DNA of 64,000 nucleotides from Chloroflexota bacterium (GTDB lineage Bacteria > Chloroflexota > Limnocylindria > QHBO01), in contig JAILWI010000002.1 in the NCBI GenBank assembly GCA_025699005.1, positions 89,403 to 153,402 on the forward strand. Direction: 5' to 3'. The stretch's first letter is position 1. Each line of letters begins with the position of its first letter. Position numbers and translations under genes: made by a program. This document shows, one piece after another, positions 17,343 through 25,711 of this stretch. Under the pieces are notes generated by a model. It was not told the DNA's origin, did not search any database, and saw only the letters and a program-made list of their open reading frames with translations.

Positions 17343-18616
17343 GAATCGCCGTCGTCGGCCTCGGGCACATCGGTCTGCCCCTCGCCGTCCAGTACGCCTC
17401 GCGCGGCCACGACGTCCTGGGGGTCGATGTCGACCGTCGGATCGTCGACACGCTGAATGCCGGCGAGACCCCGCACCGCGACGAGCAGACGCTCATCGAC
17501 CGCGTGCCGGAGCTCGTCGCCACCGGCCGTCTGCGGGCCACCGACTGGAGCGACCCCGCCGGGTTCGGCGAGGCCGACGTGGTCGTCGTCATCGTGCCGG
17601 TCGTCGTCGATGCCGATCGCCAGATCGACTTCAAGCCGATCGACGCGGCGACCCGCGACATCGCCGCGAACCTCGGCCCGAACACGCTCGTCGTGTACGA
17701 GACCACCCTGCCGGTCGGCACGACCCGCACCCGGTTCGGGCCGATGCTGACCGAGGGCAGCGGCCGGACGCTCGACGCGGACCTATTCCTTGCCTTCAGC
17801 CCCGAGCGCGTCCTCGTGGGGCGCGTGTTCCAGGACCTCGAGCGCTACCCGAAGATCGTGGGCGGCACGAGCGATGAGAGCACGCGTCGGGCGGTCGAGT
17901 TCTATCGGGCGGCACTGCCCGAGGGAGCCGAGGTTCGCGCCGTGGCGAGCGCCGAAGCCGCCGAGATGACCAAGCTCGCCGAGACGACGTACCGGGACGT
18001 GAACATCGCCTACGCCAACGAGCTGGCGAGGTTCGCCGCCCGCAACGGGATCGACGTCACCGAGGTCATCGACGCGGCGAACTCGCAGCCGTACAGCCAC
18101 ATCCACCAGCCGGGCGTGGGGGTCGGCGGGCACTGCATTCCCGTCTATCCGCACTTCCTGTTCAACGACGATCCGGAGCTTCGCATTCCGCCGTTGGCGC
18201 GCGAGATCAACGAGGGCATGGGCGCCTTCACGGTCGACACCATCGAGGATCGCATCGGCTCGCTCGACGGACAGAACGTGCTCGTCCTCGGCGTGGCGTA
18301 TCGCGGCGACGTTCGCGAGGACGCGTTCAGCTCCGCGTTCCGGCTGCGCGACGAGCTGCTGGCCGCTGGCGCTCACGTGTACGGGCACGACCCGTACTAC
18401 GACGGGGAGCACCTGCGGTCGGTGGGCTTCGAGCCCTATGACCTCGACGATCCATCGCCGATCCGCGTCGCCGTCCTCCAGGCAGCCCACGACCGATATC
18501 GCACGATGTCGCCGGCCGCCATACCGCAGCTCGTGCTGTTCGTCGACGGACGGAACGCCATCGATCGGACAGCCTATGACGAGGCGGGGATTGCCTATGT
18601 CGGCATCGGGCGCTGA
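17339..18616 (+). CDS. Nucleotide sugar dehydrogenase (WbpA-like UDP-GlcNAc 6-dehydrogenase)
   Basis: A 425-residue member of the UDP-glucose/GDP-mannose dehydrogenase family, which performs two NAD-dependent oxidations at C6. It opens RIAVVGLGHIGLPLAVQYAS, and the catalytic cysteine lies in GVGVGGHCIPVYPHF. As WbpA it would give the uronate that the WbpB-like neighbour oxidises. It is the last Wbp-type gene in the run. Its 3' end overlaps the following glycosyltransferase start by 20 nt. Confidence 0.88.
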   Translation: MRIAVVGLGHIGLPLAVQYASRGHDVLGVDVDRRIVDTLNAGETPHRDEQTLIDRVPELVATGRLRATDWSDPAGFGEADVVVVIVPVVVDADRQIDFKPIDAATRDIAANLGPNTLVVYETTLPVGTTRTRFGPMLTEGSGRTLDADLFLAFSPERVLVGRVFQDLERYPKIVGGTSDESTRRAVEFYRAALPEGAEVRAVASAEAAEMTKLAETTYRDVNIAYANELARFAARNGIDVTEVIDAANSQPYSHIHQPGVGVGGHCIPVYPHFLFNDDPELRIPPLAREINEGMGAFTVDTIEDRIGSLDGQNVLVLGVAYRGDVREDAFSSAFRLRDELLAAGAHVYGHDPYYDGEHLRSVGFEPYDLDDPSPIRVAVLQAAHDRYRTMSPAAIPQLVLFVDGRNAIDRTAYDEAGIAYVGIGR

Positions 18617-19394
18617 CCCGCCCGAGGCCCCGAGCGTCGGCCTCGCCGCCGGCCGCGGCGCCTGGGTCGTGCTGCCCACGTACAACGAGCGCGAGAACAT
18701 TGAGCCGATCGTGTCCGCCATCCTGGCCGCGCTTCCGGAGACATCGGTGCTCGTCGTGGACGACGCCTCGCCCGACGGCACTGGCGAGCTGGCCGACACG
18801 ATCGCATCGCGTGAGCCGCGCGTCGCGGTGCTGCACCGACCCGGAAAGCAGGGCCTGGGGGTCGCGTACCGGGAGGCGTTCGGCTGGGTCCTCGCCCGGC
18901 CCGGCACGCGCGCCGTCGTGCAGATGGACGCGGATTTCAGCCACGATCCGGCCGTGCTGCCGCGCCTTCTCGCGCCGCTCATGCGCGACGCCGATCTCGT
19001 GCTCGGGACGCGTTACATGCGCGGCGGCAACACCGTCGGGTGGCCCTGGTATCGCAAGCTCATCAGCCGTGGCGGGACCCTCTTCGCCCGGACCGTCCTC
19101 CTCCTCCCGTACCGCGACCTGACGGGCGGCTTCAAGGCCTGGCGCCGCGAGACGCTCGAGATGATCCGCCTCCGCGAGTCGTCCGGATCCGGCTACGGCT
19201 TCCAGATCGAGACGACGTGGTGGGCCCATCGGCGCGGCGCGCGGATCGTGCAGGTCCCCATCGTCTTCCGCGAGCGGGTCGCCGGCACGTCGAAGATGAG
19301 CAGCGGGATCGTTCGGGAGGCGATGCTGCTCGTCATCCGGCTGCGTTTGCGGGCGATTCGTGACGCATTGCTGGGAGCCGATCCTCGCCGGTGA
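18597..19394 (+). CDS. Family 2 glycosyltransferase, polyprenol monophosphomannose synthase-like
   Basis: A 265-residue GT2 protein with VVLPTYNERENIEPIV, the nucleotide-binding VVDDASPDGTGELAD and the metal-binding QMDADFSHDP. The pattern matches dolichol/polyprenol-phosphate mannose synthases lacking the C-terminal membrane domain. The likely reaction is transfer of mannose from GDP-mannose to polyprenyl phosphate. The ATG at 18597 lies inside the last codons of the dehydrogenase gene. It ends the operon; a new promoter follows. Confidence 0.82.
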   Translation: MSASGADPPEAPSVGLAAGRGAWVVLPTYNERENIEPIVSAILAALPETSVLVVDDASPDGTGELADTIASREPRVAVLHRPGKQGLGVAYREAFGWVLARPGTRAVVQMDADFSHDPAVLPRLLAPLMRDADLVLGTRYMRGGNTVGWPWYRKLISRGGTLFARTVLLLPYRDLTGGFKAWRRETLEMIRLRESSGSGYGFQIETTWWAHRRGARIVQVPIVFRERVAGTSKMSSGIVREAMLLVIRLRLRAIRDALLGADPRR

Positions 19395-19443
19395 GCAACA
19401 AGTACCGGACATCGGGCACCGTGCGCCACGCCGTGCCATCGGC

Positions 19444-19449
19444 TAGCAT
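19444..19449 (+). promoter_or_regulatory. Candidate -10 box for the foldase-mazG operon
   Basis: TAGCAT lies inside a 5-bp inverted repeat (GCCAT at 19435 and ATGGC at 19448). The predicted leader of about 55 nt contains a GC hairpin at 19468-19484 (GCGGCC / GGCCGC). Confidence 0.4.
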
Positions 19450-19512
19450 GGCGCCTCTCCTCGCCCGGCGGCCGCGAGGGCCGCAGCCGAGCCGCCGCAT
19501 GACCGAGACCCG

Positions 19513-21246
19513 ATGAGCTTTCGATCACGACCCGTCCTCGACCGCAAGCATCGCCCGCGATGGCAGGACGAGCTGCGCACCCAGCAGCTCACCGTCGTGG
19601 CGTTCGCCGTGGCCATCGCGCTCGCCCTGGGAATCTTCGGGGCCACCGCGTGGAACGGCTACTGGGAGAGCCACTTCCGACCGGTCGCGGCCGTCGCCGG
19701 GACGACGTACGACCGCTCCGAGCTGGCGCTCCGCGAGCGCATCCTCGTGGCCGAGGCATCGGCGCAGATCGCCGAGCTCCAGACGCAGCTCGGCGGCGCT
19801 CGCGACCAGATCATCCAGCAGCAGATCGACCAGCTGAGCCTCCAGCTGTCGAGCCTCGACACGACAGCGGCGGACTCCCTCGTCGAGAGCGCCGTCCTGG
19901 CCGCGCGCGCCGAGGAGTTCGGCGTGTCCGTCAGCGACGAGGAGGTCGATGCCGAGGTCGCCGAGCGGTTCGCACTCGACGAGATGGTCCGGGCCCAGCT
20001 CATCCTGGTCGAGGCGCTGCCGGATGATGCCGAAGCCGATGCGGAGCCGACCGAGGAGCAGCTGGATGCGGCCCGCGACGAGGCCCAGGCGGCCCTCGAT
20101 CGCATCGAGGACGGCGAGGAGTTCGCGACGGTCGCCGGCGAGGTGAGCGACGACTTCACCGCGGCGGGCGGCGGCGTGCTCGGATGGTTCGCCGCCGACG
20201 ACACGGCCTACGACGAGTACTTCACCGCCATCGGCGACGCCGCGGTGGACGAGCTCGTCGGGCCGGTCGAGGTCGAGCGCGGCTTCGCGGTCCTCAAGGT
20301 CGTCGGCCGCCGCGAGGCCACCGCCGAGGGGCCGCTGCCCGAGATCCTCGCCCGCCAGGGCGTCGACCGGGCCGACTATCGCGAGTACGTCCGCGGCGAG
20401 CTGCTCGTCGACGGCTATCGCGATCATTTCGCCAGCGAGGTCGTGACCTCGCCGGCGGCCCAGCGTCGGGTGGCCCAGATCGTCATCGAGCCCGCCACCG
20501 AGCCGATCGTCCCGCAGGAGCGGTCCCGGCACATCCTCGTGGACCCGTTGCCCGAGGACGCGGCCGAGGACGCCGTCGCCACCGACGAGCAGTGGGCGGC
20601 CGCCCTCGCCGAGGCGGAGGAGCTCGGCGACGAGCTGATGGCCGAAGACGCCGACTGGTTCGCGATCGCCGCGGAGCACAGCGACGACCCCGGCTCGGGC
20701 TCGCGCGGCGGCGACCTCGGCTGGTACAACCCCGCCGCGCCGGGCTTTGTCCCCGAGTTCGCGTCGGCGCTGACGGAGCTCGAGGTGGGGGAGATCAGCG
20801 AGCCGGTTCGCACCGACTTCGGCTATCACATCATCCAGAAGACCGGTGAGCGCGACAGCCCCCAGGCCGAGGCGGAGGAGCTCGTCGAGCAGCTCCGCGA
20901 GGACCCCGACAGCTTCGCCGAGGTCGCGGCGCGTCTGAGCGAGGATCACGAGACGGCGCGCGAGGGCGGCGAGCTGGGCTGGGTTGCGCCTTACCAGCTC
21001 GATCGCATGGCGGAGGACGTCGTCTTCGCCCTCGACGAGGTCGGGGAGGTGAGCGACCCGCTCGACCTCGGGGCCGACGGCATCACGATCTACCAGCTCC
21101 TCGAGACGAGCGAGAGTCGCGAGATCGAGGACGAGCGCCTGGAGCAGATCCACGAGAGCGGCTTCGAACGATGGCTCGAGACCGAGGTGCGCTCGGGGGT
21201 CGACACCTGGATCGATCCCGACTTCGCCTCCTCATCCGCCGCCTGA
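19513..21246 (+). CDS. Membrane-anchored peptidylprolyl isomerase with parvulin domains
   Basis: A 577-residue acidic protein with one N-terminal membrane segment (about residues 22-45), so most of it should lie outside the cell. A SurA/PrsA-like N-terminal helical region is followed by three parvulin-like stretches. The middle one is the best: it begins RSRHILVDPLP and includes SDDPGSGSRGGDLGWYNP and TDFGYHIIQKTGE. The flanking ones (around residues 165-275 and 450-540) are more diverged. It probably helps secreted proteins fold; the CWB2 proteins nearby are candidate clients by proximity only. mazG follows after 4 nt. Confidence 0.8.
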   Translation: MSFRSRPVLDRKHRPRWQDELRTQQLTVVAFAVAIALALGIFGATAWNGYWESHFRPVAAVAGTTYDRSELALRERILVAEASAQIAELQTQLGGARDQIIQQQIDQLSLQLSSLDTTAADSLVESAVLAARAEEFGVSVSDEEVDAEVAERFALDEMVRAQLILVEALPDDAEADAEPTEEQLDAARDEAQAALDRIEDGEEFATVAGEVSDDFTAAGGGVLGWFAADDTAYDEYFTAIGDAAVDELVGPVEVERGFAVLKVVGRREATAEGPLPEILARQGVDRADYREYVRGELLVDGYRDHFASEVVTSPAAQRRVAQIVIEPATEPIVPQERSRHILVDPLPEDAAEDAVATDEQWAAALAEAEELGDELMAEDADWFAIAAEHSDDPGSGSRGGDLGWYNPAAPGFVPEFASALTELEVGEISEPVRTDFGYHIIQKTGERDSPQAEAEELVEQLREDPDSFAEVAARLSEDHETAREGGELGWVAPYQLDRMAEDVVFALDEVGEVSDPLDLGADGITIYQLLETSESREIEDERLEQIHESGFERWLETEVRSGVDTWIDPDFASSSAA

Positions 21247-21250
21247 GCCG

Positions 21251-22363
21251 ATGAGCGCCGTCGAGCGGCACGGCGTCGGCGAGCTGCTCGCCGCGGCCGG
21301 CCTCGACCCCGCCGATGGCGTCCAGATCGTGGCGCACGATCGGCTCGCATCGATCGCCTTCGATCCGTCAATGCCCCTGCTGATCCTCCCGGGAACGGGA
21401 GATGCCACCACCGGGGCCGAGCTGCCGGGCCGTCACGCGAGGCGCGGGCCTCACGCGGTCCTGTCCGCGCTCTATCCGGGCGCGCATCCTCTGCTCCGGC
21501 TCCCGATGCGCACCGCGGAACGCCTCGATGCGCTCGACGACGCGAAGCTCGCGCGCGACCCGTGGATCGTCGAGCCGCTCGATCCTGTCGACAACCTTGC
21601 CAGTCCCCACGGGATGGCCGCCATCAGCGCCCGTCTGCGCGCGCCCGAGGGCTGCCCGTGGGATCGCCGGCAGACGCACCGCACGCTGCGCCCGTACCTC
21701 CTCGAGGAGGCGTACGAGACGGTCGACGCGATCGAGAACGGGACGCCGGCCGACCTCGCCGAGGAGCTCGGCGACGTGCTGCTCCAGGTGATCCTCCACG
21801 CGCAGTTCGCGGCCGAGGAGGGCGCCTTCGACCTGACCGACGTCTACCGCTCGATCGCCGCGAAGATCGTTCGCCGTCACCCGCACGTCTTCGGCACGGC
21901 CGAGGTCGACGGCGTGGCCCAGGTGGTCAGCAACTGGGAGACCATCAAGGCCGATGAGCGGGCCGAGCGCGGAAAGGCCGATGAGGGCGCCTTCGGCGGC
22001 GTGGTGCGCGCCCTGCCGGCGCTCGCCGGCAGCCGCGAGATCCAGGAGCGCGCCTCGACGCTGGGCTGGGACTGGGACGCGATCGACGGCGTCTGGGACA
22101 AGGTGCACGAGGAGATCGAGGAGCTTCGCTCGGCCTCGTCGGACGACGAGCGGCTGCACGAGCTCGGCGACGTGCTCTTCGCGCTCGTCAACCTGGCGCG
22201 CTGGATGAAGCTCGACCCCGAGGAGGCGCTGCGTGCGGCGAACCACCGCTGGGTGTCCCGGTACCGGCGCGTCGAGGCACTCGCCGCCGAGCGCGGTCTC
22301 GACCTCGACGCGATGTCCCTGGCCGACAAGGACGTCCTGTGGGACGAGGTGAAGGCCCGATGA
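21251..22363 (+). CDS. mazG: Nucleoside triphosphate pyrophosphohydrolase MazG
   Basis: A 370-residue protein with two MazG helical domains. The first has CPWDRRQTHRTLRPYLLEEAYE-type residues (near 137-155) with EELGD, and the second has EEIEEL followed by HELGDVLF. These carboxylates bind Mg and hydrolyse (d)NTPs to the monophosphate. About 120 extra N-terminal residues may be a reduced remnant of the methylase-like domain fused to MazG in YabN-type proteins. The stop overlaps the ATG of the next glycosyltransferase. Confidence 0.88.
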   Translation: MSAVERHGVGELLAAAGLDPADGVQIVAHDRLASIAFDPSMPLLILPGTGDATTGAELPGRHARRGPHAVLSALYPGAHPLLRLPMRTAERLDALDDAKLARDPWIVEPLDPVDNLASPHGMAAISARLRAPEGCPWDRRQTHRTLRPYLLEEAYETVDAIENGTPADLAEELGDVLLQVILHAQFAAEEGAFDLTDVYRSIAAKIVRRHPHVFGTAEVDGVAQVVSNWETIKADERAERGKADEGAFGGVVRALPALAGSREIQERASTLGWDWDAIDGVWDKVHEEIEELRSASSDDERLHELGDVLFALVNLARWMKLDPEEALRAANHRWVSRYRRVEALAAERGLDLDAMSLADKDVLWDEVKAR

Positions 22364-23553
22364 CGAGCGCGCGTCGGATCGCGATTGTCGTCCATGCCGT
22401 CGTCCCCGGTGACCCGCGGGTGCGTCGCCAATCGGATGCCCTGATCGACGCCGGATACGAGGTCGACGTCATCTGCCTGCGCCGTCCGGGTGAGGCCGGC
22501 GAGGAGACGGACGGACCGCTCCGCATCGTGCGGCTGCCGGTGAACCGCAGCTTCATCGGCTTCGCGGGGCACATCGCCGAGTACCTGGCGTTCACCGCAA
22601 TGGTCGCCTGGCGGCTCGCCCGCGAGCATCGGCGCCGCTCGTACGACCTGGTGCAGGTGGCGACGGTGCCGGACTTCCTGGACTTCGCCGCCATTCCCGA
22701 GAAGCTCGGTGGCGTCCCGCTGCTGCTCGACCTCCACGAGGACATGCCCGAGTTCTTCCGCGACCGCTTCGCCGCCCCGATCCTCCGACCGCTGCTGCCG
22801 CTGGTGACGGCCGCGACGAAGGCCTCGGCGGCCATTGCCGACGAGCTCATCACCGTCCACGAGCCGCTGCGCCGGCTGTCCATCGACCGCGGCGTTCCGC
22901 CGGAGAAGATCAGCGTCGTGATGAACAGCGCCGACGGCCGGCTTTTCGACCCCACGCGATACGAGCGCCGGGAATTCATGGCGGACGGGGTCTTGCGGCT
23001 CGTCCATCACTCGAACTTCCAGCGCATCTACGGGCTCGACGTCGCGATCGAAGGGCTCGCCGACCTGCGCCCCGGGCTGCGCTGGAGGCTCGACGTCTAC
23101 GGCGACGGCCCGTGGCGGCCCCAGATCGACGCGGCGATCGCGCGAACGGGGACAGCCGACCGCATCGCCCTCCACGGACGCGTGCCGATGGACGACCTGC
23201 CCCGGCTCCTGGCATCGGCCGATGTCGGGCTCGTGCCGTCGCTGGCAGAGCCGTATCTCGAGTACTCGCTGAGCACGAAGCTGCTCGAGTACGCAGCGAT
23301 GGGAGTGCCGATCGTGGCCAGCGATCTGGCGACGTTCCGTCATCACTTCGGATCGGACGCTCTCGCCTTCGTGCCGGGCGGCGACCCGGCGGCGCTGGCC
23401 CGCGCGATCGAGCGGCTGGTCGACGATCCGTCCGGGACCGAAGCGATGGGGCGCGAGGCGCAGCGCCAGGCCCAGGCCTACGACTGGGAGATCCAGCGTC
23501 GCCACTACGTGGCGGTCGTCGACCGCATGATCGAGGCGCGGCAGACCCGCTGA
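22360..23553 (+). CDS. Family 4 glycosyltransferase
   Basis: A 397-residue GT-B glycosyltransferase. The N-terminal half opens RIAIVVHAVVPGDPRVRRQ. The C-terminal nucleotide-sugar domain has VHHSNFQRIYGLDVAIE and the conserved glutamate region SLAEPYLEYSLSTKLLEYAAMG. The acceptor and donor cannot be told. The ATG at 22360 overlaps the mazG stop (ATGA), so it is cotranscribed with mazG and the foldase gene. Confidence 0.85.
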   Translation: MTSARRIAIVVHAVVPGDPRVRRQSDALIDAGYEVDVICLRRPGEAGEETDGPLRIVRLPVNRSFIGFAGHIAEYLAFTAMVAWRLAREHRRRSYDLVQVATVPDFLDFAAIPEKLGGVPLLLDLHEDMPEFFRDRFAAPILRPLLPLVTAATKASAAIADELITVHEPLRRLSIDRGVPPEKISVVMNSADGRLFDPTRYERREFMADGVLRLVHHSNFQRIYGLDVAIEGLADLRPGLRWRLDVYGDGPWRPQIDAAIARTGTADRIALHGRVPMDDLPRLLASADVGLVPSLAEPYLEYSLSTKLLEYAAMGVPIVASDLATFRHHFGSDALAFVPGGDPAALARAIERLVDDPSGTEAMGREAQRQAQAYDWEIQRRHYVAVVDRMIEARQTR

Positions 23554-23625
23554 TCGGGCTCCGGGACGCTGGCGCAAGTGCGTCGTGCGGTGTGCGCGAC
23601 TGGACCGATCGGCACCCACCCGGTC

Positions 23626-23668
23626 GGACCATGGGGCCATAGGTTTCCCCCCGAGGCGTGCCTAGCAT
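23626..23668 (+). promoter_or_regulatory. Promoter region of CWB2 gene 1 (CCATGG element and -10 box)
   Basis: GGACCATGG starts at 23626 and TAGCAT at 23663, an offset of 37. The same two elements occur with the same offset upstream of CWB2 gene 4 (30990 and 31027). GGCGTGC directly precedes the TAG in both. Confidence 0.5.
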
Positions 23669-23727
23669 CGGTATCGGTGGAAGTGCCCACCAGCCGACTG
23701 AGCGTCCATTGCCTCGAGGAACCCCCG

Positions 23728-25593
23728 TTGCCTGACCGAATCCGCGCCGCCGCCGCCGCAGCCCTTGCCCTGACATTCGTGGTCCTTACCGCCCTCCCGG
23801 CCCCTGTGGCGGCTGCTGCGCCCAAGGTAGCCATCATCGTCGGCCCCGTCGGCTCCCTCTCCAACATGTACCGCAGCATGGCTGACGAGGTCGCCGCCAC
23901 CGCCACCGCCGCAGGCGCAACGGTCGCGAAGGCGTACACGCCGGCGGCGACCTGGGCCAATGTCAAGGCAGCGGTGACCGGCGCGAACGTGATCGTGTAC
24001 TTCGGTCACGGCAACGGCTACCCGAACCCGTACGGCTCGAACGAGCTCACCGACCGGTCGAACGGCTGGGGGTTGAACACCAAGACGACGAATGGCGACG
24101 CGGACAGCTGGGCGAATGGGACGCTCGTCTACTGCGGCGAGCGCGCGCTGCTCGGAACGCTCACGTCCTCCGATGACTCCGCGCGGCTGACCTACTGCGG
24201 CGGGACAGCGAACGACGGCATCACCCCGGCCCCGAACTTCACCATGGTCTATGCGCAGGCTCACTACGCCCCCGGCTTTGGTGAGCGCTACCAGCAGAGC
24301 ACCCCCCTGACCACGCTCGATGAGGCACGTCAGCGCGTTCGTCACTACTCGACCCCCATCCTTCGGCTCGGCGGCTCGTACATCGCGACCGCCTACGGCG
24401 ACGCCGACGAGATCGTGGGTCGCGTGCTGACGCAGCCGTCCACCCCGCTCGCCGACATCTTCGCCGCGGGCCGCGGGTGGAGCCCGTCGACCGCGGTCTC
24501 GATGACACACCCTGACGTCACCGGGTCTCAGGTCTGGGTGCAGCGAACGTCGATCAGCGGCCTCCATTTCGGCGAGCCCGACTACTGGTATGCGTTCGCC
24601 GGGAATCCCTCGAAGACACCGAGCGGTGGCACCGCGACCCCCGCGACGGCCACGCCACCCACTACGGCGCCAGCCTCCGATGTGCAGCGGCTCGCCGGCG
24701 CGGACCGCTATGCCACCGCCGCGGCTGTGAGCGCGGCGAGCTTCTCACCCGGTGTCCCGGTCGCCTACGTCGCGACGGGCGCAACATTCCCTGACGCGCT
24801 CGCGGCGGGTGCCGCCGCTGCCCACCTCGGCGGGCCCGTCCTCCTGGTGTCGTCGTCCTCCATCCCGGCGTCCACCGCCAGCGAGCTCAGCCGCCTGCGC
24901 CCACAGGTGATCAAGGTCGTGGGAGGCACCGCTGTCGTCTCCCCGGGCGTCGAGGCGGGCCTCGCGCGATATGCAGCCAGCGGGACCGTCCGTCGTGTCG
25001 CGGGGAGCAACCGCCATGCGACGGCTGCCCGAGTGAGCGCTGATGCGTTCTCGCCGGGAGTGCCGGTCGCCTATGTCGCCACAGGTGCGACCTTCCCCGA
25101 CGCGCTGTCCGGGGTTGCCGCGGCAGGTTTGAACGACGGGCCGGTGCTGCTGGTCGAGACCGGCTCGATCCCATCCGACACGGCCGCAGAGCTGGCGCGG
25201 CTTCGGCCGAACCGGATCGTCGTCCTCGGCGGATCCGGCATGGTCTCGAACGCGGTTCAGGCGGGTCTCGCGTCGTATGCCACGAGCGGAAATGTCAGCC
25301 GTTTGTCCGGCGCGGATCGCTATGCCACGGCCGTCGCGGTCTCGAAGACGAACTTCGGCACCGGCTCGACCGTGTTCGTCGCCACCGGCGTGACCTTCCC
25401 GGATGCCCTGGGCGGAGGCCCGGTCGCTGGTGGGCTGCCCGGGCCGCTCCTGCTCGTGCCGGGGACCTGGGTGCCGTCCAGCGTGGCCGCCGAGCTCCAA
25501 CGGCTCGGTCCGGACCGTGTGGTCATCCTTGGCGGGACGGCAGCCGTCTCCAGCGGCGTTGCGGCGCAGATCGAGTCGCTGCTCGGTAAGTGA
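23728..25593 (+). CDS. Secreted protein with unknown N-terminal domain and three CWB2 repeats
   Basis: The product is 621 residues from the TTG at 23728, chosen because GAGGA lies 7 nt upstream and a signal peptide (ends about VAAAAP, residue 30) begins there. Residues about 31-295 form a domain I cannot name. It opens as a beta-alpha unit (KVAIIVGPVG), has YFGHGNGYPNPYG near 91-103, and two YCG motifs at Cys136 and Cys157. The GHG followed some 40 residues later by a Cys resembles caspase-fold (clan CD) peptidases, though a disulfide is an equal possibility. A Pro/Thr linker leads to three CWB2 repeats (318-621; [11 protein letters not shown] type) that bind wall polymers. Confidence 0.82.
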   Translation: MPDRIRAAAAAALALTFVVLTALPAPVAAAAPKVAIIVGPVGSLSNMYRSMADEVAATATAAGATVAKAYTPAATWANVKAAVTGANVIVYFGHGNGYPNPYGSNELTDRSNGWGLNTKTTNGDADSWANGTLVYCGERALLGTLTSSDDSARLTYCGGTANDGITPAPNFTMVYAQAHYAPGFGERYQQSTPLTTLDEARQRVRHYSTPILRLGGSYIATAYGDADEIVGRVLTQPSTPLADIFAAGRGWSPSTAVSMTHPDVTGSQVWVQRTSISGLHFGEPDYWYAFAGNPSKTPSGGTATPATATPPTTAPASDVQRLAGADRYATAAAVSAASFSPGVPVAYVATGATFPDALAAGAAAAHLGGPVLLVSSSSIPASTASELSRLRPQVIKVVGGTAVVSPGVEAGLARYAASGTVRRVAGSNRHATAARVSADAFSPGVPVAYVATGATFPDALSGVAAAGLNDGPVLLVETGSIPSDTAAELARLRPNRIVVLGGSGMVSNAVQAGLASYATSGNVSRLSGADRYATAVAVSKTNFGTGSTVFVATGVTFPDALGGGPVAGGLPGPLLLVPGTWVPSSVAAELQRLGPDRVVILGGTAAVSSGVAAQIESLLGK

Positions 25594-25608
25594 CGCAGCG
25601 CACCGCTC

Positions 25609-25654
25609 ATGGGTCGGACGTACCATTGGGCGGTCAGCGGCGCAGGGATAGGGT
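25609..25654 (+). promoter_or_regulatory. Promoter region of CWB2 gene 2
   Basis: An interrupted inverted repeat (ATGG...CCAT, 25609-25626) overlaps GTACCATTGGG (25620-25630) and precedes TAGGGT at 25649. The CCAT-containing element is a diverged version of that upstream of CWB2 genes 1, 3 and 4. Confidence 0.4.
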
Positions 25655-25711
25655 GTGGTGTGGTCGTGAGCCCCATGCCGCAGCGATCTGCCTGACCCAC
25701 TGAGGAACCGA

